Shown here: piece after piece, positions 10,301-19,082 of the stretch
How the letters are laid out: each line of letters begins with the position of its first letter
Position numbering within the stretch: the stretch's first letter is position 1
NCBI GenBank assembly: GCA_964387025.1
Contig: CAYLUZ010000004.1
Location: forward strand, 186,001 to 250,000
Direction: 5' to 3'
DNA length: 64,000 nucleotides
Source of the DNA: PNON01 sp964387025
GTDB lineage: Bacteria; Chloroflexota; Anaerolineae; Anaerolineales; Anaerolineaceae
The notes under the pieces: model-generated
Told to the model about the DNA's origin: nothing
Databases searched by the model: none
Seen by the model: the letters and a program-made list of their open reading frames with translations, nothing else
Program-made: the position numbers and the translations under genes

Positions 10301-13300
10301 TGGTGTGTGCCGTACATTAAATAGGGCTTGCCATCTGCTGCGCGGGCGATCAGTTTACCCTTGCTGAGCACCCAGACCCAATGTCCGTCCTTATGGCGCA
10401 TGCGAAATTCCGCTTCATAGAATTCGCTCCTGCCATCGAAATGTTCACTCTCTGCATCTCTCGCCCGTTCCAGATCATCCGGATGAACCAGGTTTGACCA
10501 GGTTTCATAAGTGGTTGGTGCAAGCTCCTCTAATGTGTGGCCCAGAATTTCTGCCCAACGTTCATTGATTACACTATTCCCAGTTTGCAGGTCCAATTCC
10601 CAAGTGCCGGTATTGGTGCCAGTAATGATATTTTCCAGCCGACGTTTTTCTCTGGCGAGTGCTTCCTGTACGATTTTTTGTTCCGTAATATTTCGGAAAT
10701 ATCCAATTAATCCATCCACCTCGCCATTGGCAGTAAAACTCGGGACAAAAGTTCCGCTGAAGTATTCCAAAGTACCTGAACGGGAAACCAGTGATGTTTC
10801 AAATTCCAACGGGTGACCTGTTTCCAGCACCTGTTTTTTTGCGCTGATAAGCCTTTCAGCTTCATATTCGGAGAGGAAATCACGGTCGGTCCTGCCGATC
10901 ATGTCCTCCTCGGTCAAACCCAGCTGCGGATTGAGGACAAAGGTGTACCTCAGGTCCTTGTCCTGCATAATGATATGATCAGGTGTGTTGGAGGCTATGA
11001 TCCTTAATTTCTCTTCGCTTTTCCAGAGAGTATCCTCCGCTTCCTTGCGTTCAGTGATATCCTGGTGGATGCCAATACACCTGACTGGGTTGCCGCACGA
11101 ATCGAGTTCAAACTCGCCGCTGGATTGCATGATCCGAATTTTGTTGTCTGCCCTGACAATACGGAACTGCATGGCCCACACCTGCCGGGCTGCCACCATT
11201 TTGCTGATCTCTGTCTGCACTCTTGGCAAGTCTTCGGGGTGGATCAGCCGGCGTGAAACATCGCTAAGATTACCTACTTGGGCATCCGGATCCAGTCCGT
11301 GAAGGATGAACATATTGCGCGACCAGGTGAGAGAGTCGTCGCGTAGATCCCAGACAAAGCTGCCCATATTGGCCATTTCCTGCGATTGCTGCAGGAGGTT
11401 CTTCTCCAGTTCGAGTTTTTCTGCTGTCTCCCTGCGCTCGGTTGTGTCGCGGGAAATGCCAAGAAAAGCTATCGCTTTCCCATTGCTGTCCATTAATGGT
11501 GAACCATTGGAGGTATGCCACCGCCATTCCCCGTTCTTATGCTTTACCCGGTATTCCACCCCGCTGTTCTTTTGGCCGGTTTCAAGTATTCCATGCAGAA
11601 AATCCCAGCACTGGAGGCGGTCTTCCGGATGGACAAACGCTTCAAACGGTCTGCCGATGAATTCCTCCGGATCGGTATCGAGTATGTCCCTGGAATTGGG
11701 CGAAACGTAAGTGAAATTTCCTTCCGGGGAAAGGGAATAAACAATGTCATTGGCACTTTCTACAAATGAACGAAAAAGCGACTCGCTCTCAATGATCTGC
11801 TTCTCTGCCAGTTTTTGTTCGGTGATATCCTGGATGAATGCTGCAAGGTAAAGTACCTTTCCTTCAGTATCCCTCACTGCTGTGGCATTGGTTGTGGCGC
11901 AGAACCTGGATCCATCCTTGCGCAGATACATTTTTTCCATCGCCAGCACCGGGTCCTGTCCGGAAATAAGTCTCTGGATTGCAGCGCCTGTCTGTTCCCT
12001 TGATTCAGAAGCGGTGATGGAAGCCACCGAAATACCGGGCAGGTCTTCCTCCTGGTAGCCCAGCATCTTGAAAAATTCGTGGTTGCCTTGGATGATATTT
12101 CCATTTACAGCCACCAGAACGATCCCCAGGTTGATGTTTTCCAGCATCACATTCTGGAGCTGACGGGTATCTTCAAGCGATCTTTCCAGCTCGATCTGGC
12201 TGCTCATATCCCTACTCACAATGAGGGCGGCAGGTTTCCCGTTGTAATCAATCGGAACTGAACTGGACTCGGAAAACAGGGTCGTCCCATCCGGGCGAAT
12301 GATGCGCACCCGCATGAATTCATTTGCAGAACCCGATTCTGTTCTTTTGATCCTTTCAACAATTGCCGCCCTGTCATCCGGATGAACAATATCCAGGGCA
12401 GGTAATCCATTGACCTGTTCAGCAGAACAGTGCAGCATCATCATACCCTTCTGATTGGCGTATTTATAGACACCATCCTGGACAACGAATATGCCATTGG
12501 GTGAGGATTCCAGTAGGTTGCGGTATTCTTCCTCACTCTTATGTTCTCTGATCTCCGCCAGCTTATGATTGGTAATATCGCTGGTGTTGGAGACAATACC
12601 GGTTATTTCGTGGTTCAGATCAAAATATGGGTAATATGTTACCCTTACCCAACGATCACCCAGGACCGGGTAATTGATTACAGCTTCATATTCAATCAAT
12701 TCCCCTTTCAGACAACGGTCAAACTGCTCTTTAACCAGATCTTTGAACACCTTTTCTCCGAGGTATTCGGCTACAGTGAGACCGACGATCTCCTCACGTT
12801 TTTTTCCGGAAAAAACTTCATAAGCTGGATTTACTGCAATATAGCGGTAATTCCGATCCAGCAAGGCGATACCATCCCGGGTGGATGCCAGGATCTGTTC
12901 GTATTTCTTGTAGGTTTCCTCCACCTGTTTTCTTGCTGTCACATCCCGTGTAATCCCATCGACAGCAATCAGTTTTTGATTGTGATCGAAGACAGGCGTA
13001 ATTCGGCTCTCCATCCAGCGGCTTGTGCCATCTTTCCCCACCCATCGCATTACCAGCGGCTCATCCGGTATGGTTAAAGATTGGACAAATTCAGCCATGC
13101 GCGGTTTGTCATCCGGATGGATGAGGTTGAGCATCAGGTAAGGATCAGAATAACACTCTACCGGTGTATATCCAGTGATCCTTTCCACTGCAGGGTTGAT
13201 GTAGGTCAACTTCATTTCCGGTGTAATGTCATAATGGAATATGATATCGACTGCGTTGTCAGTCAACCGTTGGTAGCGGTTCTCGCTTTCCTTCAGCTTG

Positions 13301-14781
13301 ATATCAGTGAGTTTCCTCTCGGCTATATCCCAGACCATGTCCGCAAAAAGAGTGACAATGGAAACATCCTGCTGATTGTAGTCCTGCGGCTTATTCCCCA
13401 CCCCGAAAATGGCTGTGATCTTATCCCCCCGGAAGATGGGAACAACAAGTTCACGGATCACTTTTGGATGTCCTTCCGGCGTTCCCTTGCGGTGCGGCAG
13501 GCTGAAGTAGTCGTTATGGATCACCGGGCGGTGTTCGCGGAGGCAGTCCACCCAGACACCGGCCTGATCCACAGAATAGTGGAAACCCTTACCCTCCGCA
13601 TTACAGAAGGTGGAATTGGTACGGGATGACCAGGCCTGTAAAGTAAGGGTATTCTGATCATCTTCCAGGAAGTGGCAGAAACCAATCTTGCTACCTGTCA
13701 ATTCTTCGATCAGATCCAATCCCTCCTGCAGGAGTTCATCCAGGGAGTGGTGTTCAGCAAATCGTACCAAGTGCAGACGGGTGCTTTGAACATCCTCCAT
13801 CCGCTTCCGGGCGGTGATATCTGTGAACATGGCAAATGAACCGGTGAAGACTCCGTTTTCATCCATGATCGGTTTCGGAGAAACGATGGTCCACATGGTG
13901 GAACCATCCTTTCGCCTGAAACGGCGTTCATACCGGTCATCCGCCCCTTTTTCGCGTTCAGCCATCAGCAATTCATGATGCGGCAGGTCTTCTGCAAAAA
14001 AGAAAGCTTCCACCGGCTTGCCCAGCATCTCTTCAATTGAATATCCCAGCATCCCGGCCATCTGGTTGTTGACGAAGGTGGTGATATGGTTTGCATCCAT
14101 CCCCCAGATTCCCTCTGTAGAGCTTTCCACCATGCGCCGGTAGCGATTTTCACTTTCGGTCAGGGCATGCTGTGTTTCCAGATTGGCAATAGCCATGGCG
14201 GTATATTCGGCCAACCTTTCCAGGATCTCGATCTGCTTCAGGGTGAACATATTTTCCCTGCAGTCATTGAACTGGATGAGGCCGAGCGTCCTGCCTTGAG
14301 CTTTTACCGGAATAAGGGCGACGGATTCATATCCTTCACCGTTGCAGCGGTTACGGGTGCGGGTCTGCCGATCGGCTTCTGTTGTGCTGGCCAGCAATTT
14401 TGTAGTCGAGTTGGTCCAGAAACTGCCATTACTTGTAAAAAAAGGCTTGGAAGGATCGAAACGGCCGCGGATAACATTGCCGCACATGCATTCCAATACC
14501 GGGTTACCAGCAGAATCAACCTGCAGGCTGCCATCCGCATTATTGGCGCAGAGATAACGTTCCGCTTCCACGAATTCATTTTCAAAGCCGTGTACTTCAA
14601 AGTAGGGAAAATCATCCCCCCGGTGCAGTCGCAGTCCAACTGCTTCACAGCCTGTATACTGTTTGAATACCGTGATCAGATCCCGGGTGAGGTTTTTTAT
14701 ATCTGTTGAAGTGTGGCAAATCCGAAATAATTCTAATTCAATGCTGGCAGCTGATTCCCTGGTTTGATCTTTTTTAACCAT
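7351..14781 (-). CDS. Giant multi-PAS/GAF sensor histidine kinase (HisKA_2 type)
   Basis: A 2476-aa protein with no transmembrane segment seen. Order: GAF (about 15-200, with conserved cysteines in LECMCG and TRNRCN), PAS, second GAF, about 14 further PAS/PAC units, then HisKA_2 and HATPase. The phosphoacceptor region is EVHHRVKNNL near residue 2270. The ATPase domain has an N box (IVNELVTNALKY), DNGVGLP and SLGLRLV. PAS units 9 and 11 are close copies of each other (both hold TTYETW, VHPDD, RMRHKDGHWVWV and YGTHQDITERK), a sign of internal duplication. First gene of the operon; the downstream receiver protein is the likely phosphorylation target. The N-terminal ATG has GGTGGA just upstream. 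Ligands of the PAS units are unknown. Confidence 0.92.
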   Translation of the reverse strand: MVKKDQTRESAASIELELFRICHTSTDIKNLTRDLITVFKQYTGCEAVGLRLHRGDDFPYFEVHGFENEFVEAERYLCANNADGSLQVDSAGNPVLECMCGNVIRGRFDPSKPFFTSNGSFWTNSTTKLLASTTEADRQTRTRNRCNGEGYESVALIPVKAQGRTLGLIQFNDCRENMFTLKQIEILERLAEYTAMAIANLETQHALTESENRYRRMVESSTEGIWGMDANHITTFVNNQMAGMLGYSIEEMLGKPVEAFFFAEDLPHHELLMAEREKGADDRYERRFRRKDGSTMWTIVSPKPIMDENGVFTGSFAMFTDITARKRMEDVQSTRLHLVRFAEHHSLDELLQEGLDLIEELTGSKIGFCHFLEDDQNTLTLQAWSSRTNSTFCNAEGKGFHYSVDQAGVWVDCLREHRPVIHNDYFSLPHRKGTPEGHPKVIRELVVPIFRGDKITAIFGVGNKPQDYNQQDVSIVTLFADMVWDIAERKLTDIKLKESENRYQRLTDNAVDIIFHYDITPEMKLTYINPAVERITGYTPVECYSDPYLMLNLIHPDDKPRMAEFVQSLTIPDEPLVMRWVGKDGTSRWMESRITPVFDHNQKLIAVDGITRDVTARKQVEETYKKYEQILASTRDGIALLDRNYRYIAVNPAYEVFSGKKREEIVGLTVAEYLGEKVFKDLVKEQFDRCLKGELIEYEAVINYPVLGDRWVRVTYYPYFDLNHEITGIVSNTSDITNHKLAEIREHKSEEEYRNLLESSPNGIFVVQDGVYKYANQKGMMMLHCSAEQVNGLPALDIVHPDDRAAIVERIKRTESGSANEFMRVRIIRPDGTTLFSESSSVPIDYNGKPAALIVSRDMSSQIELERSLEDTRQLQNVMLENINLGIVLVAVNGNIIQGNHEFFKMLGYQEEDLPGISVASITASESREQTGAAIQRLISGQDPVLAMEKMYLRKDGSRFCATTNATAVRDTEGKVLYLAAFIQDITEQKLAEKQIIESESLFRSFVESANDIVYSLSPEGNFTYVSPNSRDILDTDPEEFIGRPFEAFVHPEDRLQCWDFLHGILETGQKNSGVEYRVKHKNGEWRWHTSNGSPLMDSNGKAIAFLGISRDTTERRETAEKLELEKNLLQQSQEMANMGSFVWDLRDDSLTWSRNMFILHGLDPDAQVGNLSDVSRRLIHPEDLPRVQTEISKMVAARQVWAMQFRIVRADNKIRIMQSSGEFELDSCGNPVRCIGIHQDITERKEAEDTLWKSEEKLRIIASNTPDHIIMQDKDLRYTFVLNPQLGLTEEDMIGRTDRDFLSEYEAERLISAKKQVLETGHPLEFETSLVSRSGTLEYFSGTFVPSFTANGEVDGLIGYFRNITEQKIVQEALAREKRRLENIITGTNTGTWELDLQTGNSVINERWAEILGHTLEELAPTTYETWSNLVHPDDLERARDAESEHFDGRSEFYEAEFRMRHKDGHWVWVLSKGKLIARAADGKPYLMYGTHQDITERKNAEQSIRESSEQFQTLISTSLDGFFINDASGAILEANPAYCQMLGYQPEELLKLKVSDIDVIETPEMVAHHIAETIRKGSDRFEARHRCKDGQIIDVEIISTHVPSRDIFQVFIHNITEQRLTQVNLALERLRLADIITATNAGTWEWNIETGENIFNDRWAEMIGYTLDEISPTTYETWLKIVHPDDLKISSALQEKHFKGEPDYYECELRMRHKDGHWVWVIDRGKVTKWSDDGKPLMMYGTHQDITERKEAEAALQENQEMLSLFISNSPIYTFIKEVTATESRVLQVSDNYNKMIGIPSWEMVGKTMGELFPAEFAAKITADDWEVVQKGKVLQLDEKLNDHNYTTIKFPIQQRDRKLLAGYTIDISERKQAEAELIKHQKLLEESQNIARLGSYIVDFENSSRYWTKEMYRIFAMDENLPPPAFGEFQSLIHPDDAKYEHDHFIESKQTGSKMDITYRIITLDGETRYVHEIGTPTFDNNGNVTKITGSLQDVTEAKLAEEKLQESEARFRNMADTAPVLIWTAGTDKLCDYFNKPWLDFTGRNLEQEIGNGWADNIHPDDFDQCWQIFSSSIDKQVTYSQEYRLRRADGVFRWVLDVGVPRFTPEGQFMGFIGTCTDITDIKLTEIKLLESESRFRILSELLPIGVYMTSKLGECQYANQKWLEIAGVSLREALGYGWSNALHPEDKEKVWAAWNRMVESHGNWGLEYRFITPEGKITWVYGLATPMKNEEGEISGYIGANMDITERKRLQDTLQASLAEKDVLLREVHHRVKNNLAAILGLLEMERQNTADPNAGKLLIDLSNRIKAMSTVHEKLYRSENLARIDFQDYLKSFISHLRTSFDYGMEITTKMEASGIELSLDIAVPCGLIVNELVTNALKYAFPDGKPGVRGENICEIRVSVDQEDSTYTLVVSDNGVGLPKNIDWREANSLGLRLVRMLGEHQLGGEIELDKSRGTRFMIRFNTKEREL

Positions 14782-15282
14782 AGTCCACCGTTCTGCTAAT
14801 CATTTTTCTTTATATTCTTATAAAAGGACAACTATCCGGGCGAGAGCTGCAGAGTTTGCATAATTACTGCTACTTGCATTAATGCCGTCACCTTAAACCA
14901 AGAAAAACCTTCCGCGCCGAGTTACCACAACACCAGCGGGTGTGAACAACTAATTCTTAAAGAAAATACCGGCTGCCTGGTTTCACTGATGGATTGAGGG
15001 TCTTGCTTCCCCAAATGGAAACTGCTGCAATCTAGATTTCTGGAAACAATCATAGCGCCGGATACAACAACTATTATATAGACAACCTTGAAAATTGATA
15101 TAAATCCCGCATAAATTTATGAATGATTCTTTAAAATTCTGGCTCAATCACCCGAAAATTCATTTAATTAGATGATAATCAAAGATGTCATTTGTTATGA
15201 TTTCCTTCACTATGTTTACCGGAAAAGTTGATATATACTTATGGAAGACTGACATATAGATCCATCCTTCAATGAGGTGATT
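14782..15282. other. Divergent intergenic region without a gene
   Basis: About 500 bases between the minus-strand sensory operon and the plus-strand mutase gene. No coding frame or RNA gene is convincing. A minus-strand TATAAT sits at 15073-15078 and could be a -10 for the kinase operon, but I see no good -35 beside it. No cobalamin riboswitch box was recognised ahead of the B12-dependent mutase. Confidence 0.5.
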
Positions 15283-16932
15283 ATGACTATTGAGTTTGAA
15301 AAAAACAGGTGGGAAGACGATGTTCTCAAGCCATCCCTGGCGAAGAATAAAGAAAGGAAAGCGAATTTCACTACATCATCCGGAATTCCGCTGCCAGTCC
15401 TTCCCACGCCCCTGGATGATGATTATATGGAACAACTTGGTTTTGCAGGTGAATTTCCTTATACCCGTGGTGTACAGCCGAATATGTATCGCGGTCGTTT
15501 CTGGACCATGCGGCAGTACGCAGGTTTTGCCAGCGCAGAAGAATCAAACAAGCGTTATCGTTTCCTGCTCCAGCAGGGACAGACAGGTCTTTCTGTGGCT
15601 TTTGACCTGCCAACACAGATCGGCTACGATGCAGACCATCCCATGGCGATGGGTGAGGTGGGAAAGGTGGGTGTTTCCATCTCTTCTCTTGCAGATATGG
15701 AATTGCTCTTCAAGGATATTCCCCTTGACCAGGTTTCCACTAGTATGACAATTAATGCCCCCGCTGCCATTCTCCTGGCGATGTATATCGCTGTAGCGAA
15801 GAAACAGGGCGTAGCCATGAGTGAGCTGCGTGGAACGATCCAAAACGATATTCTGAAAGAATATGTCGCCCGGGGAACCTATATTTTCCCTCCCACACCA
15901 TCCATGCGATTGATCACCGATACCTTCCAGTTCTGCGAGAAGAATGTAAAACGCTGGAATACGATCAGCATTTCCGGGTATCACATCCGTGAGGCTGGTT
16001 CGACTGCGGTGCAGGAAGTGGCGTTCACATTGGCGAATGGAATTGCCTACGTTCAGGCTGCGATTAATGCTGGATTGGATGTGGATGGATTTGCTTCTCA
16101 GCTATCCTTCTTTTTCAACGCCCACAATAACTTCCTGGAGGAAGTAGCAAAATACCGGGCAGCCCGCCGTATGTGGGCGCGAATTATGCGAGAGCGCTTT
16201 GGTGCCAAAGATTCGAAGAGCTGGCAATTGCGTTTCCATACTCAGACTGCCGGATCCACCTTAACAGCCCAGCAGCCTGACAACAACGTGGTCCGAGTTA
16301 CTCTGCAGGCATTAGCTGCGGTTATGGGTGGTACCCAGAGTCTGCATACGAATAGCAAGGACGAAGCCTTGTGGTTGCCAACAGAGAAATCTGTGCGCGT
16401 AGCTTTACGTACACAACAGGTCATCGCATATGAATCAGGTGTGGCTGACACAGTTGATCCATTAGCCGGTTCGTATGTGGTCGAATACCTGACCGATGAA
16501 ATTGAGCGACTCGCAAATGATTACCTGGTAAAGATCGACAGCCTGGGCGGAGCACTGGCATCCATCGAAGCCGGTTATATGCAGAATGAGATACAGGAAG
16601 CTGCGTACCAATATCAACGGGCTTTGGAAACGAAAGAAACAACCCTCGTGGGTGTAAATGCTTTCGAAGTCGAAGAAAAACTGGATATGGAACGATTGAA
16701 AGTCGATCCGAAGATCGAACAAAATCAATGTGCCCGGCTGGCTGAGTTGCGAAAGAATAGGAACGCAGCCAAAGTGAGTGAGCTGCTTGCCCAATTGGAG
16801 AATGCTGCCAAAGGCAAAGACAGCCTGATGCCGTTATTCATTGAATGTGTCAGCAATGACATTACTCTAGGCGAGATCACCGGTGTCCTGCGCCAGGTCT
16901 GGGGCGAGTATCACACTCCCGCTTGGGGATAA
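15283..16932 (+). CDS. Methylmalonyl-CoA mutase, catalytic (substrate-binding) subunit
   Basis: 549 aa, the length of the stand-alone mutase TIM-barrel subunit. It interconverts succinyl-CoA and (R)-methylmalonyl-CoA with adenosylcobalamin. Family motifs include AFDLPTQIGYDADHP, STSMTINAPA, HTQTAGSTLTAQQPDNN, GGTQSLHTNSKDEALWLP and DTVDPLAGSYVVE. The cobalamin-binding domain (DxHxxG) is absent, so a separate B12 subunit must be encoded elsewhere. ATG 15283 is preferred over GTG 15277 because GAGGTGA lies directly upstream and overlaps the GTG. The epimerase gene follows after about 100 nt. The pair serves propionate/propionyl-CoA metabolism, in either direction. Confidence 0.95.
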   Translation: MTIEFEKNRWEDDVLKPSLAKNKERKANFTTSSGIPLPVLPTPLDDDYMEQLGFAGEFPYTRGVQPNMYRGRFWTMRQYAGFASAEESNKRYRFLLQQGQTGLSVAFDLPTQIGYDADHPMAMGEVGKVGVSISSLADMELLFKDIPLDQVSTSMTINAPAAILLAMYIAVAKKQGVAMSELRGTIQNDILKEYVARGTYIFPPTPSMRLITDTFQFCEKNVKRWNTISISGYHIREAGSTAVQEVAFTLANGIAYVQAAINAGLDVDGFASQLSFFFNAHNNFLEEVAKYRAARRMWARIMRERFGAKDSKSWQLRFHTQTAGSTLTAQQPDNNVVRVTLQALAAVMGGTQSLHTNSKDEALWLPTEKSVRVALRTQQVIAYESGVADTVDPLAGSYVVEYLTDEIERLANDYLVKIDSLGGALASIEAGYMQNEIQEAAYQYQRALETKETTLVGVNAFEVEEKLDMERLKVDPKIEQNQCARLAELRKNRNAAKVSELLAQLENAAKGKDSLMPLFIECVSNDITLGEITGVLRQVWGEYHTPAWG

Positions 16933-16945
16933 GATCAGAATCAAC

Positions 16946-17006
16946 CGCAAAGGATATAAAGGAAATGAAAGCAAGTCAAAGAATTGTTTCCTTTGCGTCC
17001 TTTGCG
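16946..17006. repeat. Imperfect inverted repeat (20-bp arms) between mutase and epimerase
   Basis: The arms at 16946-16965 and 16987-17006 pair over 20 bases with three central mismatches and a 21-nt spacer. The arms are built from the words GCAAAGGA and AAGGAAA. It resembles a small interspersed palindromic element or an mRNA-stabilising hairpin inside the operon. It has no T-run, so it is not a standard terminator. Confidence 0.6.
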
Positions 17007-17035
17007 AACTTTGCTGTGTAATATAAGGAGAAATT

Positions 17036-17443
17036 ATGGCAAAACTTATAAAGATCAACCACATTGGAATTGCTGTAAATAGTATTGACGAAGCATTACC
17101 TTTCTGGACCGAGGGTCTGGGAATGAAGCTGCAACACGTCGAAGAAGTAGCCCGCCAAAAATCCAAAGTAGCCTTCCTGCCGGTTGGGGAAAGCGATGTG
17201 GAACTTGTCACTCCAACCTCGGAAGATTCAACCATGGCGAAGTACCTGCTTGATCGAGGTCCGGGAATGCATCACCTGTGCCTGGAAACCGATAACATCG
17301 AAGAGTTGCTGGCTGATCTAAAAGCCAAGGGCTTCCGTTTGATCAATGAAACACCGATTGAAGAACCCGGCCGGAAGATGGCGTTTGTCCACCCGAAAGC
17401 TACCGGTGGTGTCCTGTTGGAATTGTATGAAGTAACCAAGTAA
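17036..17443 (+). CDS. mce: Methylmalonyl-CoA epimerase (VOC family)
   Basis: 135 aa, normal family length. It racemises (R)- and (S)-methylmalonyl-CoA at the alpha carbon and so links propionyl-CoA carboxylation to the mutase. The sequence is a tandem vicinal-oxygen-chelate fold with the expected metal ligands: H9 in INHIGIAV, an acidic residue in DVELVTP, a histidine in GMHHLCLE and a glutamate in VLLELYE. The start has AAGGAGA five to six bases upstream. It lies directly behind the mutase and ends in a strong shared terminator. Confidence 0.95.
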   Translation: MAKLIKINHIGIAVNSIDEALPFWTEGLGMKLQHVEEVARQKSKVAFLPVGESDVELVTPTSEDSTMAKYLLDRGPGMHHLCLETDNIEELLADLKAKGFRLINETPIEEPGRKMAFVHPKATGGVLLELYEVTK

Positions 17444-17481
17444 GGATCAAAAAATCCCCGTCGGGGGATTTTTTGATCCTT
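17442..17481. terminator. Bidirectional Rho-independent terminator
   Basis: A perfect 18-bp stem (17442-17459 with 17464-17481) and a 4-nt GTCG loop, with A and T tracts built into the arms. It sits between the convergent epimerase and UMF1 transporter genes and can serve both strands. Confidence 0.92.
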
Positions 17482-17486
17482 ACTTC

Positions 17487-18779
17487 TTAAGCAGCTTGTA
17501 GTTCATTTTCGTCTTGGAGTGCCACCCGAATCCCTTCATCCACGTTCACGCGGGTGAGGATGTAAATACCAATGAGGAAGAAGATAATAAGAGAGACGAT
17601 GCTTAAACGGCTGTGACCGGTGATTTGGGAAACCACTCCAAACATAGCCGGACCGAGTATGGTGGAAAATTTTTCAAAGACACTGAAGAAGCTATAAAAT
17701 TCTGCACTTTTACTTTTGGGCATCATGCGGCCAAACAATGATCGGCTCAGGGCTTGAGCTCCACCTTGAACAGTCGCGACACCGGCACCCAATGCCCAGA
17801 ACTGCCATTCGTGCTGTAAAAAGTACCCCGCTATGGCAATAATGGAATATATGCCCAAGGTAATATAAATTGAGTTTTTGGTCCCGATCTTCTTGGGCAG
17901 CCAGCCAAAAAAGATGGCAAACGGCGCTGCCAGGAACTGCACCATCAGCAATGTGCCGATCAGAGTGGTTTGCCCGATACCGATCTCCGCGCCATATATT
18001 GTAGCCATCAGGATGATGGTTCCGATCCCATTGGAATACACCCAGAAAGCCAGCAGGAATTTGGAAAGTTCTTTGTATTTACGAATATCTTTGAAAGTGG
18101 ATGCCAGGCGTGAGAAGGCAGCTTGCAATGGTTTAAAATTCTCTTCACCTGCCAGGATCCGGCGTTTGGGTTCAGATACGATTCGCAGCAGAGGCAAGGT
18201 AAAGACGAACCACCATACAGCAACGGTGAGAAAGCTGAGACGTGTCATTAATCCGGTAAGATTCTCTGGTGCAAGCATGATCATAGCCAGATTGATCGCA
18301 AGCAGAATGCCTCCGCCGATGTAGCCCATGGCATAACCACGGCTGCTGACCATGTCGATTTCATCTTCCCTGGCAACATGTGGGAGTAGGGCGTCATAAT
18401 ACACGAGTGAGCCGGCGAAACCGATCTGTCCAAAGATGAATAGCAGAGATGCCAGCAGCCAATCTCCCGTCCCGATAAAATACATCAGGGCAGCCGCAGT
18501 CACTCCGATGACCATAAAGATGGTCAGGAAGCTTTTCTTGCTGCCGCGGAAATCTGCCATGGCACCTAAGACAGGCGAAATAACAGCAGCCAATAATGCG
18601 GCCAGGCTGGTGGTATATCCCCAGTAAGCGGTTGCTACGTTCGCAGGGAGGTTGGAAGCTGCAACTGAAGAATAGTAAACCGGGAGAACTGCCGCCATGA
18701 TGGTTGTTACAAAACCAGAGTTTCCCCAATCATACATTGTCCATGCCCAGATGGCACGCTTATGATCTTTTTCTTCCAT
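17487..18779 (-). CDS. UMF1/Atg22-like MFS transporter
   Basis: 430 aa with about 12 hydrophobic helices. The N-terminal MYDWGNSGF and the later MADFRGSKKSF loop are the typical signatures of the UMF1 (vacuole effluxer Atg22-like) branch of the major facilitator superfamily. Bacterial members are common, but substrates are mostly unknown; Atg22 in yeast exports amino acids from the vacuole. ATG 18779 is preceded by AAAGGA at good distance. It is convergent with the epimerase and divergent from uvrA, so probably monocistronic. Confidence 0.88.
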   Translation of the reverse strand: MEEKDHKRAIWAWTMYDWGNSGFVTTIMAAVLPVYYSSVAASNLPANVATAYWGYTTSLAALLAAVISPVLGAMADFRGSKKSFLTIFMVIGVTAAALMYFIGTGDWLLASLLFIFGQIGFAGSLVYYDALLPHVAREDEIDMVSSRGYAMGYIGGGILLAINLAMIMLAPENLTGLMTRLSFLTVAVWWFVFTLPLLRIVSEPKRRILAGEENFKPLQAAFSRLASTFKDIRKYKELSKFLLAFWVYSNGIGTIILMATIYGAEIGIGQTTLIGTLLMVQFLAAPFAIFFGWLPKKIGTKNSIYITLGIYSIIAIAGYFLQHEWQFWALGAGVATVQGGAQALSRSLFGRMMPKSKSAEFYSFFSVFEKFSTILGPAMFGVVSQITGHSRLSIVSLIIFFLIGIYILTRVNVDEGIRVALQDENELQAA

Positions 18780-19082
18780 GATGATTCCTTTCTAATAATA
18801 AAAAATGAATATAAATTTTATCTTCAAATATTATATAGCAGGTTGTTACAATTAATGTCATAAAATCATCTTGGTTAATGGTGGCTACACAACATACCAA
18901 CCATAAACCACTAATCACTACTCTTCTATTCTCATTTTCACCAAAGTTTTCCATTGCAATCAAAATCAAATAATAGTACAATTGTTCTATATTCATTGAA
19001 CAGGTTGTAGAACCCATCATTGAATGAAGGAAGATGTCCCGGGGTATAATTACTAGTTCCAAATTTCTATTTTTGAGGTCGT
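18780..19082. promoter_or_regulatory. Divergent promoter region of the UMF1 gene and uvrA
   Basis: AT-rich 303-nt spacer. A perfect TATAAT at 19045-19050 with TTGAAT at 19020-19025 (19-nt spacing) can serve uvrA. An inverted repeat TGTTC-N10-GAACA at 18983-19002 lies just upstream and might be an operator. Its link to DNA-damage control is only a guess, since the LexA box of this lineage is not known to me. Confidence 0.5.

Noticed and set aside
12541..14709. Long plus-strand open frames (178 to 207 codons) opposite the giant kinase
   Set aside because: They lie antisense to well-supported PAS/GAF coding sequence, have no ribosome sites or recognisable domains, and reflect codon bias of the real gene.
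14782..15282. Cobalamin riboswitch upstream of methylmalonyl-CoA mutase
   Set aside because: No B12-box-like sequence or matching terminator could be seen.
18760..19062. A 100-codon minus-strand frame between the UMF1 gene and uvrA
   Set aside because: It overlaps the 5' end of the transporter gene in another frame, has low-complexity content and no family resemblance; the region is better explained as promoters.
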